From contig CM027382.1 of the NCBI GenBank assembly GCA_015680905.1, forward strand, positions 12,497,501 to 12,561,500: a stretch of 64,000 nucleotides of DNA. The letters are read 5' to 3'. Shown piece by piece: positions 34,188 through 46,970 of this stretch. The notes beneath the pieces are model-generated. The model searched no databases. It saw nothing but the letters and a program-made list of their open reading frames with translations, and was not told where the DNA came from. Numbering within the stretch: position 1 is the first letter of the stretch; the number at the start of each line of letters is the position of its first letter. This DNA is from Coptis chinensis (taxonomy: Eukaryota; Streptophyta; Magnoliopsida; Ranunculales; Ranunculaceae). The position numbers and the translations under genes were made by a program.

Positions 34188-34342
34188 CCTACATAGTTAG
34201 GTTCATCCAACTTCCATAAGTATCTAATAAATTTCCAAAAGTAAGAAAACAATTTATGCAGTCCTCATAGGATCCTAACATATGAACAGAGTGGGCAGAA
34301 AATCATGGGAAGTCGATCAGGTTGCCCTAAAGGTTTTCATCT

Positions 34343-34816
34343 TGTTTCGCAATAAAGCTGTTTTCAACACAACGAGAGCAATGGTAAAGAACACACTAAA
34401 AAATAGATGAATTTGATGTTGGGGGAGATGAAACTGAACCAAGATAATGGTTGCCTACGTACCCAAGATCTATTCTCTGGGGATCAAGTTTTCACGTAGT
34501 TCTTTATGAAAAATAGTTTGGTATTTATAGAGGTAGAGTAGAGAGTCCTTGTAGATCAAGTAATCTTGTAGCTTGAGTAACTGTGATAGACTATAACTCT
34601 CAATTGATAATTATCTCTTTGATAAGAAATGAATCTGGACATAAATCAATGTACATTAGTGGCAAGCCATGTGGCCAAGATTCAGCCTTAGACACATGAG
34701 TTAATGGGCATGTACATTGATCCATGGTATTGCAAATTGGGCTTTAACCCTGTCGATTAAATGAATAAAATAGAGACCCCTAGTAATGGACGTTTGCCAC
34801 GTAGGTGGGGGTGAAA
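34343..34816 (-). repeat. 3' LTR of the Tat-like element
   Basis: Matches 50506-50980. The polypurine tract of the minus-strand element is the complement of TCGCTTCTTTG just above 34816. Confidence 0.9.
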
Positions 34817-34829
34817 TCGCTTCTTTGTC

Positions 34830-36570
34830 ATGCGAACAAAGTTCACATGGCAAAGAAGAGAAGAAAAATCAAGGAAAACTTAGAATAAGAAAAAGTAAAA
34901 GCGGAATGTATAACAAAGTGTCGTGTGAGCGTAAACGATAGGAAAATAGACAATCGGAAAAATCGTGAACTATCGAAAGCGAAAAGAATATCAAACTAAC
35001 GATACGAGGGGCCGCCAATGTAGTTAAAAAATGGCTGAAAAATGCACCGAAAAAATAAAAGATGCACAGAAAAAAATTCAAAAGAAATTGATTGCCGAAA
35101 ATGTACCGAACGCATTACGTAATAATACGAAGATTGATTTCGACAACGCATGTCAGCGGAATAGCGATTTTAGGATTAGACCGTTGAAATTAAATGTAGG
35201 GGCAGTTTCATAATAATAGAAATAAAATGAAGTTAAATACGAATTTGATTCGAAGGTGAAGACTTTAGCGACTAAAACTGGATGCCAACTTCGGATTTGA
35301 TAAGAATATGGATTAGATAAAAACGTGGAGTAGATAAAAATTTGGATTAGATAAGTGTTTTTCTGTTTGATCCATCGAAAATATACGTTGGGCCTATTTA
35401 ATTGTGTGTGGGCGAAACCACAAAATGGTGTATATAATGACATCCATGTGAAAACATCGGATTACGATTTCCTACTTAACTCAAAAGGAAAGCTAAAACC
35501 GAAAAACAGAAGTTTGACCATCATGTCAAAACAAAAAGCGAAAAGGAGTTGGTCTCTTTTATGAGTCCGGTCAAAACCAAAAGCGAAAGGAGTTGGTTTC
35601 TTTTATGAGTCTGGTTCTTTTATGAGTCTAAAAAGCTTTTTTGTCTCATAACTCATAAGGACTCGTTTCTAGTTTCTAAATAAGAAGTTACACGCCATAA
35701 ATTATCTATTGAAAAAGGCTGCGAGCTTCGTCCTCCTGTAACATAGTCTTTTCTACAATGTAATAAAAAAAGCTCTCCAGACTATGCGTATATATCTGTT
35801 TGGCTCTCTGTAATCTCGTGAAGAGTCGTATGATGATATGTGGATGCGATCAATCTTAATATGTTTGGCGTAAAAGCGTCGCCCGAATGTTGCGATACCT
35901 CCCTGAGTCAATGATAGAATTGATCTTTTTATAAGCTTTTACATCGTCTTCCACACTTTGTTATCCTCGAGGTATGATTCAACAGACTCCAGGGACAGAT
36001 CCACTACTTACAGGAAAAGAAGCAAGGTGCGTGGGGCTCATTGTAGCATATAACAACAAAACAAAGAAGCAATGAGCAGGGAACAACAAGATCTTGGCTG
36101 CGAGGCCCGCGAAGCAATACTACCAAATTTCAAACACTACTCGCATCGCCTTGCGACTAGAAGACAGAGCAAACTCATGCGACACACTATGTAAAGACAG
36201 TGGCAGAAGTTTGTGGCAAAGGGAAACGATTGTGCACAAGCGAACTAAAGCAAAGTATGGAAATCAGGATACCAAGCAACGAAAACGATGAACGAAAAAC
36301 TCTCGGGTGAGAATAGTTATTAGATTGGTTTAATTTATTATTTTAAGTTGTTTGAATGATGGATTTTCGATAGTCAGTATTTTTTATTAGTTATTGTGAA
36401 AATTTTGGTTAAGTTTGAAAGACTGACGAAAAGTTTATTCTTGTCGTCGCAGGTAGAAACGGCAGTATGACGGGCGAAAAAAATTCACGAAGAGTTGATA
36501 GAGAAAGGATTCGCACAAAAGTCAATGAATGTCATAGACGAATTAAAGAAGCTGACAGAAATTTCGTTGA
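34830..36570 (-). other. 3' untranslated region of the Tat-like element
   Basis: No coding motif recognised; short frames on both strands resemble nothing. A duplicated block AAAAGCGAAARGGAGTTGGT occurs near 35534 and 35579. Confidence 0.5.
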
Positions 36571-36574
36571 GAAA

Positions 36575-37375
36575 GATTGGCTCAATGCTTTAAAGCTTTA
36601 GAAAAAATAACGAAGTTATTAGAAAATTTCAATTCGCTCGGAAAAAGCAGCTCAATGCCTTAGAAAAAAATAATGAAACTGTTAGAAATGTTCAATTCGC
36701 TCAGAAAAATTTGCTCAGAAAAATTGGCTCAATGTCTTATAAAAAATAATGAAGCTGTCAAAAAATTTCTCTTTGAAACTTTATCGTAGAAAGATCGGCA
36801 GAATGCTTTAGAAAAAAATAAGTCATTGAAAATTTTAAATTTCGACAAGTTTCTCGTAGAAAGATAAATTTGACTAAAATTGTCACTAGGAAAAATTTAT
36901 CGTAAAAAATCGGTACAATGCCTTGGAAAAATAATGAAGTTGAAAAAATTGTTGCTAGGAAAATTTATCGAGAAAGATCGATTACAATGCCTTAGAAAAA
37001 AATAACGACGCCAATTTTAAAAATTTTCGCTCGGAGAATTTTTCGTAGAAAGATCGGCACAATGCCTTAGAAAAAATAATGAAACTGACGAAAATTTTTG
37101 CTCGGAAAATTTTTTTGTAAAAAGATCGGCACAATGCCTTAGAAAAAATAATGAAACTGACGAAAATTTTCGCTAGGAAAATTTTTCGTAGAAAGATCGG
37201 CACAATGTCTTAGAAAAAATAATGAAGCTGACGAAAACTTTCGCTCAGAAAATTTTTCGTAGAAAGATCGGCACAATGCCTTAGAAAAAATAATGAAGCT
37301 GACAAAAATTTTCGCTCGGAAATTTTTTCGTAGAAAGATCGGCACAATGCCTTAGAAAAAAGAATGACTGCGGAA
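36575..37375. repeat. Tandem array of about 70-bp units in the Tat-like element
   Basis: Units of the form GAAAGATCGGCACAATGCC...TAGAAAAAATAATGAAGCTGACGAAAA repeat with GATCG anchors at about 36976, 37052, 37124, 37195, 37265 and 37337 (spacing 70-76 bp). More diverged units extend to the left. It lies in the 3' untranslated part of the element. Confidence 0.9.
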
Positions 37376-37689
37376 AATAGTTAACCGAAAGCTTAAGCCG
37401 GTTTAATCTGATTTCGAATAAGAAAATGAAGATTTAATCGAACAACCGTAAGACAATTGACAGGGACAATTTATTAGATAATTGTGTAAATGTAATACTA
37501 TAAAGCTAAAACTTCTTTTGATGAAAAATAAAAATAAAAATGGGTTTGTTATTGAATATTGTTGTTGTGTCAGATAACATACCTGCGGAAAACTGACAAT
37601 GTTGTAGATTTATGCAGTTGAAATGAAATAGAACGAGACGCCCCCACGTAGAGAAAAACGCCCCCAATGCGTACTTAACTTTGCAAAAT

Positions 37690-38345
37690 TAGGCTAAGCA
37701 AGCATAAAAGCGTTCAAACTTAAGCTGACGAAGCTAAACATGGTAACCTCGTCAGATTTTGTCGGAACGATAGTAATGGACTAAGCGAGCGTAAAAGCGT
37801 TCAAACTTAAACCGACGGCTAAGCGTGGTAACTTTGCGGATTTTGTTATAGTGATAGTAACGAACTAAGCGAGCGTAAAAGCGTTCAAACTTAGACTGAC
37901 GAAGTTAAACGTAGTAACTTCATCAGATTTTGTCGTAGCGATAGTAATGACTAAGCGAGCGTAAAAAATGTTCAAACTTAGACTGACATAGCTAAATGTG
38001 GTAACTTCGTCAGATTTTGTTATAGTGATAGTAACGAACTAAGCGAGCGTAAAAGCGTTCAAACTTAGACTGACGAAGTTAAACGTAGTAACTTCGTCAG
38101 ATTTTGTCATAGCGATAATAATGACTAAGCGAGCGTAAAAAACGTTCAAACTTAGACTAACAAAGCTAAATGTGGTAACTTCGTCAGATTTTTTTTCGTA
38201 ATGATAGTAATGAACTAAGCGAGCGTAAAAGCGTTCAAACTTAAACTGACGAAGCTAAATGTGGTAACTTCGTCAGATTTTTTCGTAATGAGAGTAACGA
38301 ACTAAGCGAGCGTAAAACGTTCAAACTTAGACTGACGAAAAGATG
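37690..38345. repeat. Tandem array of about 87-bp units in the Tat-like element
   Basis: Eight units start CTAAGCGAGCGTAAAAGCG at about 37693, 37783, 37865, 37951, 38039, 38125, 38215 and 38302 (spacing 82-90 bp). Each contains GGTAACTTCGTCAGATTTTG. It ends just before the nested element at 38401. Confidence 0.93.
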
Positions 38346-38400
38346 ATTGCAAAAGTGATGTGTCTTGACCCTTCGCTTCTAACGACGGCGGAGAGATAAG

Positions 38401-39498
38401 TGATAAGAGCCCAAAACTGTAGTTTTAACCCCTTAATAATCATACTGTTAGACCAATTATGTGAATAATAAGTAAGAGTTAATATTGATTACGTGTTTTT
38501 ATGCATTTCAGGCTTCAAAGTCCATTATGTGCATAAATGTGCCACTTTAGCGAGATAAAGGAGCAAAAGTCAGGAGAACTTCCGAATGCCATATCTTTGG
38601 ACTCGGACTGGATCGGATTGAGGCCTACCTTTATCAAAACGACCGGCTCGGAAAGAGCTTCGCAATGGTCCAAGCCTTGACCCAATCAGAGGAGTAGAAG
38701 TGGACGAAAAGTCTGTGGAAGCCAACTGCAATTTGAAGAGGCCTTTTTGGATTTGAAAAGAATTGGGTTTTGGGCTGATTCTTCGGCCCAAAACATGGCT
38801 CCAAGCCCATGCACGATTTTTGGATCTGGAAGTATAAAACAAAAGCTTGACTCTTTGTTAATGGCAGTTAGGTTAGGAAGCTAATGTTAATGGAGTTTAG
38901 GGTTAGAAAAAGATAGTTAGATCTAGATTAGTTAATTACTTAGCTTTCATTCCATTAATTAGTTTCATTCTTTGTTTTAGATTAGTTATTTAAATCATTG
39001 AATATCATTCATTAGATAAATAAAATAGTTGTTATTCATTCAATCATATCTTGTTCTTATTGTTCTATTAGATAAATAAAGTTAATTAGTTCTCCATAAT
39101 CTAGTTTCATTTTCATTTATTTATTAGCTTAAATTCTTAGATTTACTTATTTGTCATTATTAGTTTAATTCAATTATTGCATGAGTAGTTTCGAATTGAG
39201 TTTAAACAAATAAAGTTCAAATATTTATATTATGTCTTGTTTAGATTCAATTGTTGGGAATGGTAGAATAGAAATTTCACATCAAATCATTACTCTCACC
39301 ATTGTTCCTTTTGGGTTTGAGTAGTTGGATTCTATTTAGTCTTGATAGATTGAGAGTGGAACGAAATCCTTACTCGTTGTATTGCATGATTATGTTTTGA
39401 GAGTAAGAAGAATTGATTTAAACGTAAGAACGGTAGGATTACGTATTAGTGTTCTTGTAGCATTAATATTAAAGATTCTATATTTTTTACGGTTATCA
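38401..39498 (+). repeat. 5' LTR of the nested Athila-like element
   Basis: 1098 bp, TGATAAGAGC...ATCA; followed by AA and the TGGCGCCG primer-binding site. Confidence 0.92.
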
Positions 39499-42400
39499 AA
39501 TGGCGCCGCTGCCATCTTAATCTCGTTCATGACAAGAATTCAATTGCTTGAATCCAAGGGGCAATCCCCCATTCTCTACCCACCCACCCTTTTAATTTTT
39601 CATTCTTATTTCTTGATTTTCGAACCGTTCCTTTGTTTCGGGCATAGGGCTGCGGATTCACTGAGAAAAACACTGCGGTGAAGGTATTTCTAAATTTTCG
39701 AAAATTCTGAAAATTTTCATACATATTATTGAATGTGTTGTTGATTTACTGGAATATTTTCAGATTTTTCAAAGTTGGTTTACCTTGTGAAACAAATACG
39801 ATCTTTACAGTGCTGCATTTCAGTTTTCACACCGTATGTTCTTGAAAAACAGACGAGTAAGGTTACTTAGGGAGTTCTAAAAATTCTATAATTTTTACAG
39901 GAGTATCTATCCTAACTAAGGAGTTTGTAGTAAAAAGTTGATGAGTTTTTGATTTGTTTTGACCTCCTAAATAGTAGAGTGTTTCCAGTGTGTTTCTGCA
40001 GTGTTGCAAACACTTAATATCTGAAACACCAGCCAATAAGGAGAGGTTGTAGAACTCCAATTGCTCTAAATTTTTTACAGGAACAAGTAGGATCTGTCAG
40101 GAGTCTCCAGTAAAAATTTGGCAATTTTTGGATTTTTTTTGATGGGTTAACCATTCGGTTGTTTGTATTGTGTCCGAAAACCGTTTTGCAAACTTTGAAG
40201 GGCTGTAGAGGGACTTTCACAGCTCCGATTGATCTGAAATTTTACAGGCTACTTGATAGACGTCTTAGCAAATTACTGTAAAAATTTCAGATTTTTTGGA
40301 GTACGATAAAAGGCCTAAAACTTGAAAACCCTGGAGCGCGACCTGCGCCCAAACCGAGCGCGACCGCGCCCAAAACATGGACATTCGACAAAGCGGAGGG
40401 CACTCGCGCCCAACTCGCGCCCACTCGCGCCCTCAAGGGAAAATTCAGTGTGAACAGCCCAATTTTCACAGAAAAATGCAAATTTTATTCCTTAAAGTTA
40501 TTTAGTGTTTCTAACTTGTTAAATACAAAAATCGCTGTGATACAAGACGCTATTCAAACGCCAGTAAGAAGGAGGCATTCGGTACTCCTTCTTCCACTCC
40601 CTCGCCTCTTACGTCGGAGGAGTTTTAATTCTAGTATAATCAGGCTTGTTTTTCGTAGAAATAAATATAACACGCCTATCTAGAATTTCACACACTACAC
40701 CTGCATCAATGGCTAAAGAACAAGAGACTCCTCTCTCGATTTTTATAAAATACTGAGCGATAATGGCCCTAAGTCGTGCATCGTTCTTGTAGACCTAGTG
40801 GGGGATTTTGAATCCCCCTAATATATTTAACTTGTTACCGGTTTTCATGGTTTAGACCACGAGAAGCCTTACCAAAGACACGCGTGGGATAGACCAAGTT
40901 CTCACTACATTCCATCATCCTGGCGTAAGTCCGAACAAGTTAAACTTAGGGTGTTTCTTTTCACCCTAGCCAACAAGGCGCATCTTGGTTAAGCGCCCAA
41001 ACGCCAAACTCGTGGACTCATGGGCTCAACTTGTTCAATTGTTCATGGAACAATTTTACCCACCACTAAAGACAGATGAAATGCTTCATAAGATTCATTT
41101 CTTGACCCGGAATAATCCTCATGAATCCTTTTCGTGAGGCACGGAATCGTTTCGATCTTCTCATTGAATGCCGATCATAATCTTGCGAAAGACACGCTTT
41201 GTTCGTTTCTTTCTTCAAGGGGCTTTCACATTATCATAAGGAGGTTCTAGATATCATGTGCGGGGGTAGTTTTCTTAGTAAAGGAGCCTTGGAGGCTTAT
41301 ACATTCTTAGAAGATCAATCTAAGAGAGAACAACAATTGGGAGGTAACGATTCCTCCCGCTCCTCTCCTTCTTCTCTTGAGGTTAAACATGATCCCGAAG
41401 CTTAAAACTCTTATCGATGCCCTCACTAAAAAGGTAGATGCCATCTCTCGTTCAACAACAACCCACTCCGGTCATGAACATTAACTTCTACTCGTTCGTT
41501 GTAATAATGCATTTGTAGTCTTGAGCATTCCGACTTCTATTGTCCTCTTGTCTATGCACAAACACCACCACAACCATCACACTTCAACCAGAACTATCAA
41601 CATCAAGACATGAACGCTCAACAAGCTTTAATTCCAATACAACCATCTACAGACAAAGTAGTAGTGACCTTGTTGGAGAAACAAAATCAAATTATGCAAC
41701 AAAACTCCAACTTGATAAAAGATCAGCATGATCAAAACTCTAATATGATGAAACAAACGATGCAAATGATGCAGTCTTTGTGCCAAAAGGTTATTGACAT
41801 GTCTTCTAACCAAAATAATAACCAAACCGGCGTGTTTCCAAGTCAAGCAATGCCTAATCCTAAGTCAACAAACAACGCCGAAATAAAAGTATTCATTGTA
41901 ATGGTAATATAAACCCGAGGGGACCTACAGGCACCACTACCCTTCGCGAGGCGTAGTAGTTGATAACCAAGTGACTATGCCTAAAGATTACCCGCAAGAA
42001 CTAAAAATAATGTCATACCAAATACTATAATAGAAACTCGAAGACCTACAACTGTAGAAGTACCAGTTAAACCACAACCAAAAGGAATGACATTACAAGA
42101 CCCAATAATAGAAAGTGAAGACCCTACACCGTAAAGGTTCCAAGATGGACACCTAGTTGGAAACGGCTAGAGATAAAGCAAAGACTAATAAAACTTTTTT
42201 ATCCCTTCGCTAAAAATAGTGATAAAGCACCATATCCCCAAAGACTAGTTGTGTTTAAAAAGGGCGAGAATTTTGATGAGATTAGGGAAGTGTTTAAAAA
42301 TTTGACTATAAACCCACCTTTTCTAGAAGCTATAAAAAGTCTACCTGGACACGCTAAGTTTCTAAAAGAGTTGTGCACCAAGAAGAGGAAAACCAACATA

Positions 42401-43619
42401 CCCTACTTAAGCATTCTTAATCGAACAATATCCCTCTTTATCCTCGAACATAGCGAATTGTTAAGTACAAGGACCTCGGTCGCCCCTCTTGTACAATGCA
42501 CCTTAGGTGATACCTTCATAACAACCGCTTTATTAGACACTGGGGCGAAAGTGTTAACTTACTCCCTTTTTATTTATATAAACAACTGGGTCTAACAATA
42601 CTTCAACCAACCAAAATGACTTTGCGGTTAGCCGATCGTTCTATTAAGTATCGAGGGTGTAGTTGAAAAAATATTCTTGTTAAAGTTCAGGATTTTTACT
42701 ATCCTGCCGACTTTGTTATTCTCGACACGAAGTTGCTCATGATTCCATTCCCATCATCTTAGAAGCGTCCTTTCTTGGTAACCGCCAATGCCCAAATCAA
42801 TTGTCGGGATGGCTCAATGACTATTTCTTTTGGAAATCTTTACGTAGAAGTTAACATGTTTAGACAAAAACAGGGACAACTAGGTTTGCCTATAGAAGGA
42901 GAAGTGAAGTTCATTGAGAGTTTTGTACCTCACATTAGTCGCGGTGACACTTTAGTCCCCACACTAGTAGATACCCCTCTTATGGAAGAAGACAAGGATC
43001 ACAATTTCTACTCCCTAGCGTAGATAACATCGAGGAAGATTTCCTTCGACTCTCGAGAGTTCTCTCCTATTGACATCCATTCATCTCTTGACGCCATGAC
43101 GGAAGAAGAATTTTTCGCCCTCTATCCCAGTGATTCTTCTTACCCACCTATTGAGGAATGTCTTGCATATCTCAAAGCCTCTGATGATATAGACCTAAGA
43201 ACACTAGTTGAACACCATTCACCCACCTCACATCCTCATGTCACTCATTCACCTTCCATCACGAATGTTCCTCGCCCTCTACCTTTTCAAAGAACCATTG
43301 AGTTTGTACTTGACCTTGGTGTTTCTCCTATGCTTCATAACTATCTAAAACCAACTAGTGAAGAAGTAACACCCAAGGACAAGCCACCGGACACTTTTTC
43401 ATTTTTTCCATTTTTTCCATTTTTCCCTTCTCAAAATTATCCACATCCTACGTATCTTCCACAACCATCAATTTTCTCATGTTCATTTACTTGGCATTCC
43501 CTTCGTAGGGAGGACAAAGAAGAAAGCGTATGCTTTCGATTAGGTTTTAGATCTATAAGGCTTTACTCTCATTCCACTTTAAGCTACATCATAGGAAATC
43601 TTGGTGCTTAATTCTGTTT

Positions 43620-46600
43620 TGATGGTGCATTCCATGTTAATTATTTGTGGAAAGACCCACAACTTTTAGATTATTGATATATGGGAAGCTGCATGTAAAT
43701 ACATATATATCACTTTTAAGTCTAGGGAATCGACTTTAAAAGACCCGCGTTTTTAAAACAAATTTTACAAACCTGTTTTCAAAAATTTGTTTGGGGGTGG
43801 GGTGTTTGGTTTTTCCATGCTTGATCACTAAACTTCCTATTCTTACCCCCACCTCGCTCCATTCACAAAAAAAAAAAAACGTTTTCCACTCCAAGTTTTA
43901 CCTTCTTTTTTGCTCTAAACTCGGTTTCAAAACTACTACGAAGCGCTGCGCTTTGTCGAATTGGCGCTGCGCCTTTTTTTTTTGAAGAATTTTGTCGAGC
44001 GCGACCATACCTCGCCTATTGGACCTAGAAGCTCCAGCGCTTGGCCGGCCGACCGACCTAATCTAATCGGACGCTGGCGCCATCGAGCGCTGCGCCCTTC
44101 ACATTTTGGAAAATTTATTCAGAGGCGACCGCCTTCATATCTTGGCCGCGACCGCCCTCATCTATTGGACTCGGATTAAGCGCCGAAGCGCGACCAGCGC
44201 TCAAACACTGGAATTCCAAAATACAAAGAGATGCGACTTCAGCGCCCTAGTTGCTGGCCTTCGCGCGACTTCCTTCGACCAGAAAAATTCCAGTTTTCAG
44301 CGGGTTGTGCCGGTTGTTTTGCAGTCTGTTCAGGCGTAGTTTTGAGATGACATCTCCTATAATAATACCGAACAGTCTTTCAAAGATTTGTTTCAAAAGC
44401 ACTACTTATGGTGCTTGGTTTGTGAGGTGATCACACACGTAAAATTTGGGGAACCGCTTATGGTTCTTGCTAGCATTTGTTCTTGGACTTGCCATGCCCA
44501 TTTGAAATACAAGACCCATGATGCTATTGGGTAGATAATATGCATGTCTACACTTATGACTTTTGCATGAGGCTTATGGGTCAGGCATTTTCCGTGTAGA
44601 GGACCAAGGGACATATAACATAGCCGCTTGGTAGCTTGTCCCTTAATGTGATACGGTAATGTTCTTTATCATGCTAAACATATTAGGGGAGTGACATTTT
44701 TCTTCTGCGAATGATGACACTTGCGATGTTTTCCTTGCTTTAGCTGAGGAACGCCTGCTATATGACCTTCCTAAGACCTTAATGTCTAGTTTAGCACGAG
44801 CCCGTAGCATGAGGCATAAGTATCTTCTTATGCCTATATTAGTTTCCGTATTATGCTATGTTTCTTTCCTGTTTTTGTGCCCGTTTCACGGATTGGGTTG
44901 GGGTCGACATTTGTGAGACCACCAATTATATTATCAGATCTTTCAGTGCAATGACTTGGCAAGGATGGAGGATACAACCTCATCAGGTTGCACCTTACAC
45001 CCCATCCGACCAAGTGGCTTTAATAGGTTAGCAATCATAAATGATAAATGGCGTGAAGCATGGCAAATTATCATGGCATGGCAGGAGGCGAAGGAACCTC
45101 ACTTCTTGATAGAAGAGGAGGATGACGAGTAAACGCTGGAGTGGAGGTAAGTTTTTAGTTTCAATTAGTGTGCGCTTATGTCCCAAGCAATTTAATTCTG
45201 TTAACCCCATAATGGGTGGAACTCTTATAGAGTTTTCGCGTCGCTTTTTTATTTCCTATATTAGTATATTCTAACCTTGTTTTCGCGGATGTTCGAGGAA
45301 TTTCACGCATTTCCAAGGTATTTTTCCTATCCTCTTTATTTAAATGCTTTGAGGACAAAGCATGTTTCTTGTTTGGGGGGGGGGGGCATAGAAACACGTG
45401 TAATTAAGGCATCTGTTAGGATATAGATATATATAATATGCATTTGTTTTCAAGTTAAAATTTCAAAAATATAAATAAATAAGTTTATGCTATACACTTA
45501 GGAATATTGGTATTGTTTTCTTTCTCTATGCTCTTAACAATCTAGAAGTCTCCGTAGCTTTTGCATCGAATAATTGTTAGAAACTTAGGTTAATATGTAG
45601 GTAATAATCTTTGCATCTATCTATAAATATATTACATGAGTATCTATGATTGTTAGTAGTAAGTTTTCTGAAATCTAGGCTAGAGTACTTTATTCTACAA
45701 ATCCTGTGAGAATATAGCCTAAAAGCCTTATATGGCGAAATATTTGAGAAATGACACAAAGGGAGAAGTAAAATCGGATAGAGAAATCACCGTCCACTTG
45801 CTTGATCACTATGCCATATCTGGCGAGAATTTAGGCCCTCTTTGGATCGATATAGCCAAAAATTCAAACCTATGAATTATTTTCCGCTAGTAAGCCCCTC
45901 CGAGCCTTTCTTTAGCCTTCCATAAACCACAATTCCTTTACCCCTGTTACAAAAACAAAACAAAATAAAAAAAAATAATAAATCAACCTACCCAATCTAG
46001 AATAAGTCCGAGAATAGAATGAGTGAAGAAGAAGAAGAGAAAAACACGTGGTAAACAAAAGTTAGTTAATTGCTTGAGGAAAATAAAGAAAAGAAGTTTC
46101 CATCCAAAGAAAAGAAAAAAAAAAAAAATAAAATAAAAACTCCAAAAAAAAATAGAATAAAAAGGAGTCAAAAGCCAAAGAAAAAGAAAAAAAAATACAT
46201 TTAAGGATGGAAACAAAGTGTAGAAGCAAAAGTAAATAACAAGGTTTTCTCTAGTTACATAATATGAAGACTACATTATCTCGGACTTGTCCTTTTGAAT
46301 ATCTATTTCCTTCCTTCTTAAACCATCTCCTAATCCCATGAACACCTAATAAAACTTCTAGCTCGATTAGGAATAGGTTAGTGGGATAGTAAGTGCGGAT
46401 GTGTTTGATCGACGACCCGGCTTCCTTGTTGTCATTGAGATTGTAAGGTAAAAGTGTGCCCATTGCATTACTTGGAGTAAATGAAAACTTGAGCGGAAAA
46501 ATCGAAGTGATTTTTTGTCTTGACTTTTATGTGAGGACCTACTTAAGGGCGCTTATTCCGGAGTTTTAAAGCGGACTGCTAAGCATTTCATAGCATTACT

Positions 46601-46950
46601 CATTGTATATATGTTTATTAAGTAGATGATTGATTATTATGCATATATTAGCTTAGGTTTCGACATGATTATTACGTATTCAATTGCTAGTGAGATGTAT
46701 AGATAGTTGAGACATGAATGAGGAAACAATAGTTTTATTTCTTAGTCGTTGTAGTATAGATGAAGTTTGTGAGTACCTTCACTAGAAAACTCTCCACGAG
46801 GCTATAACTTCGTCCACTAGGGAATTCCTAGTGGTTTAAGGCCTTGTTGCATATGGTCAATGCAATCGCACTCAATGAAAACGAGAGTAGTTAGAACTCC
46901 ATTTTTGGTCACTTATTCTAATTTCTCATCTTTGCTTGAGGACAAGCAAA
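43620..46950 (+). other. Non-coding interior of the nested Athila-like element
   Basis: No RT, integrase or envelope-like domain recognised. It contains a GC-rich GCGCGACC/GCGCTGCGC segment (about 43940-44290), a run of nine or more G (about 45376-45386) and a very A-rich plus-strand stretch (about 45955-46200). Confidence 0.6.
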
Positions 46951-46970
46951 ATCTTTGTTTTGGGGTGGTT

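Noticed and set aside
37690-38345. Regularly spaced repeats that could suggest a CRISPR-like array
   Set aside because: The whole ~87-bp unit is repeated with no unique spacers, and it lies inside a plant retrotransposon.
43096-43611. 171-codon frame in the Athila-like element considered as a separate gene
   Set aside because: It follows the protease region and has low-complexity FFPFFPFFP; most likely part of the element, with no independent support.
45983-46216. F-rich minus-strand frame resembling a membrane protein
   Set aside because: It comes from an A-rich non-coding tract inside the Athila-like element.
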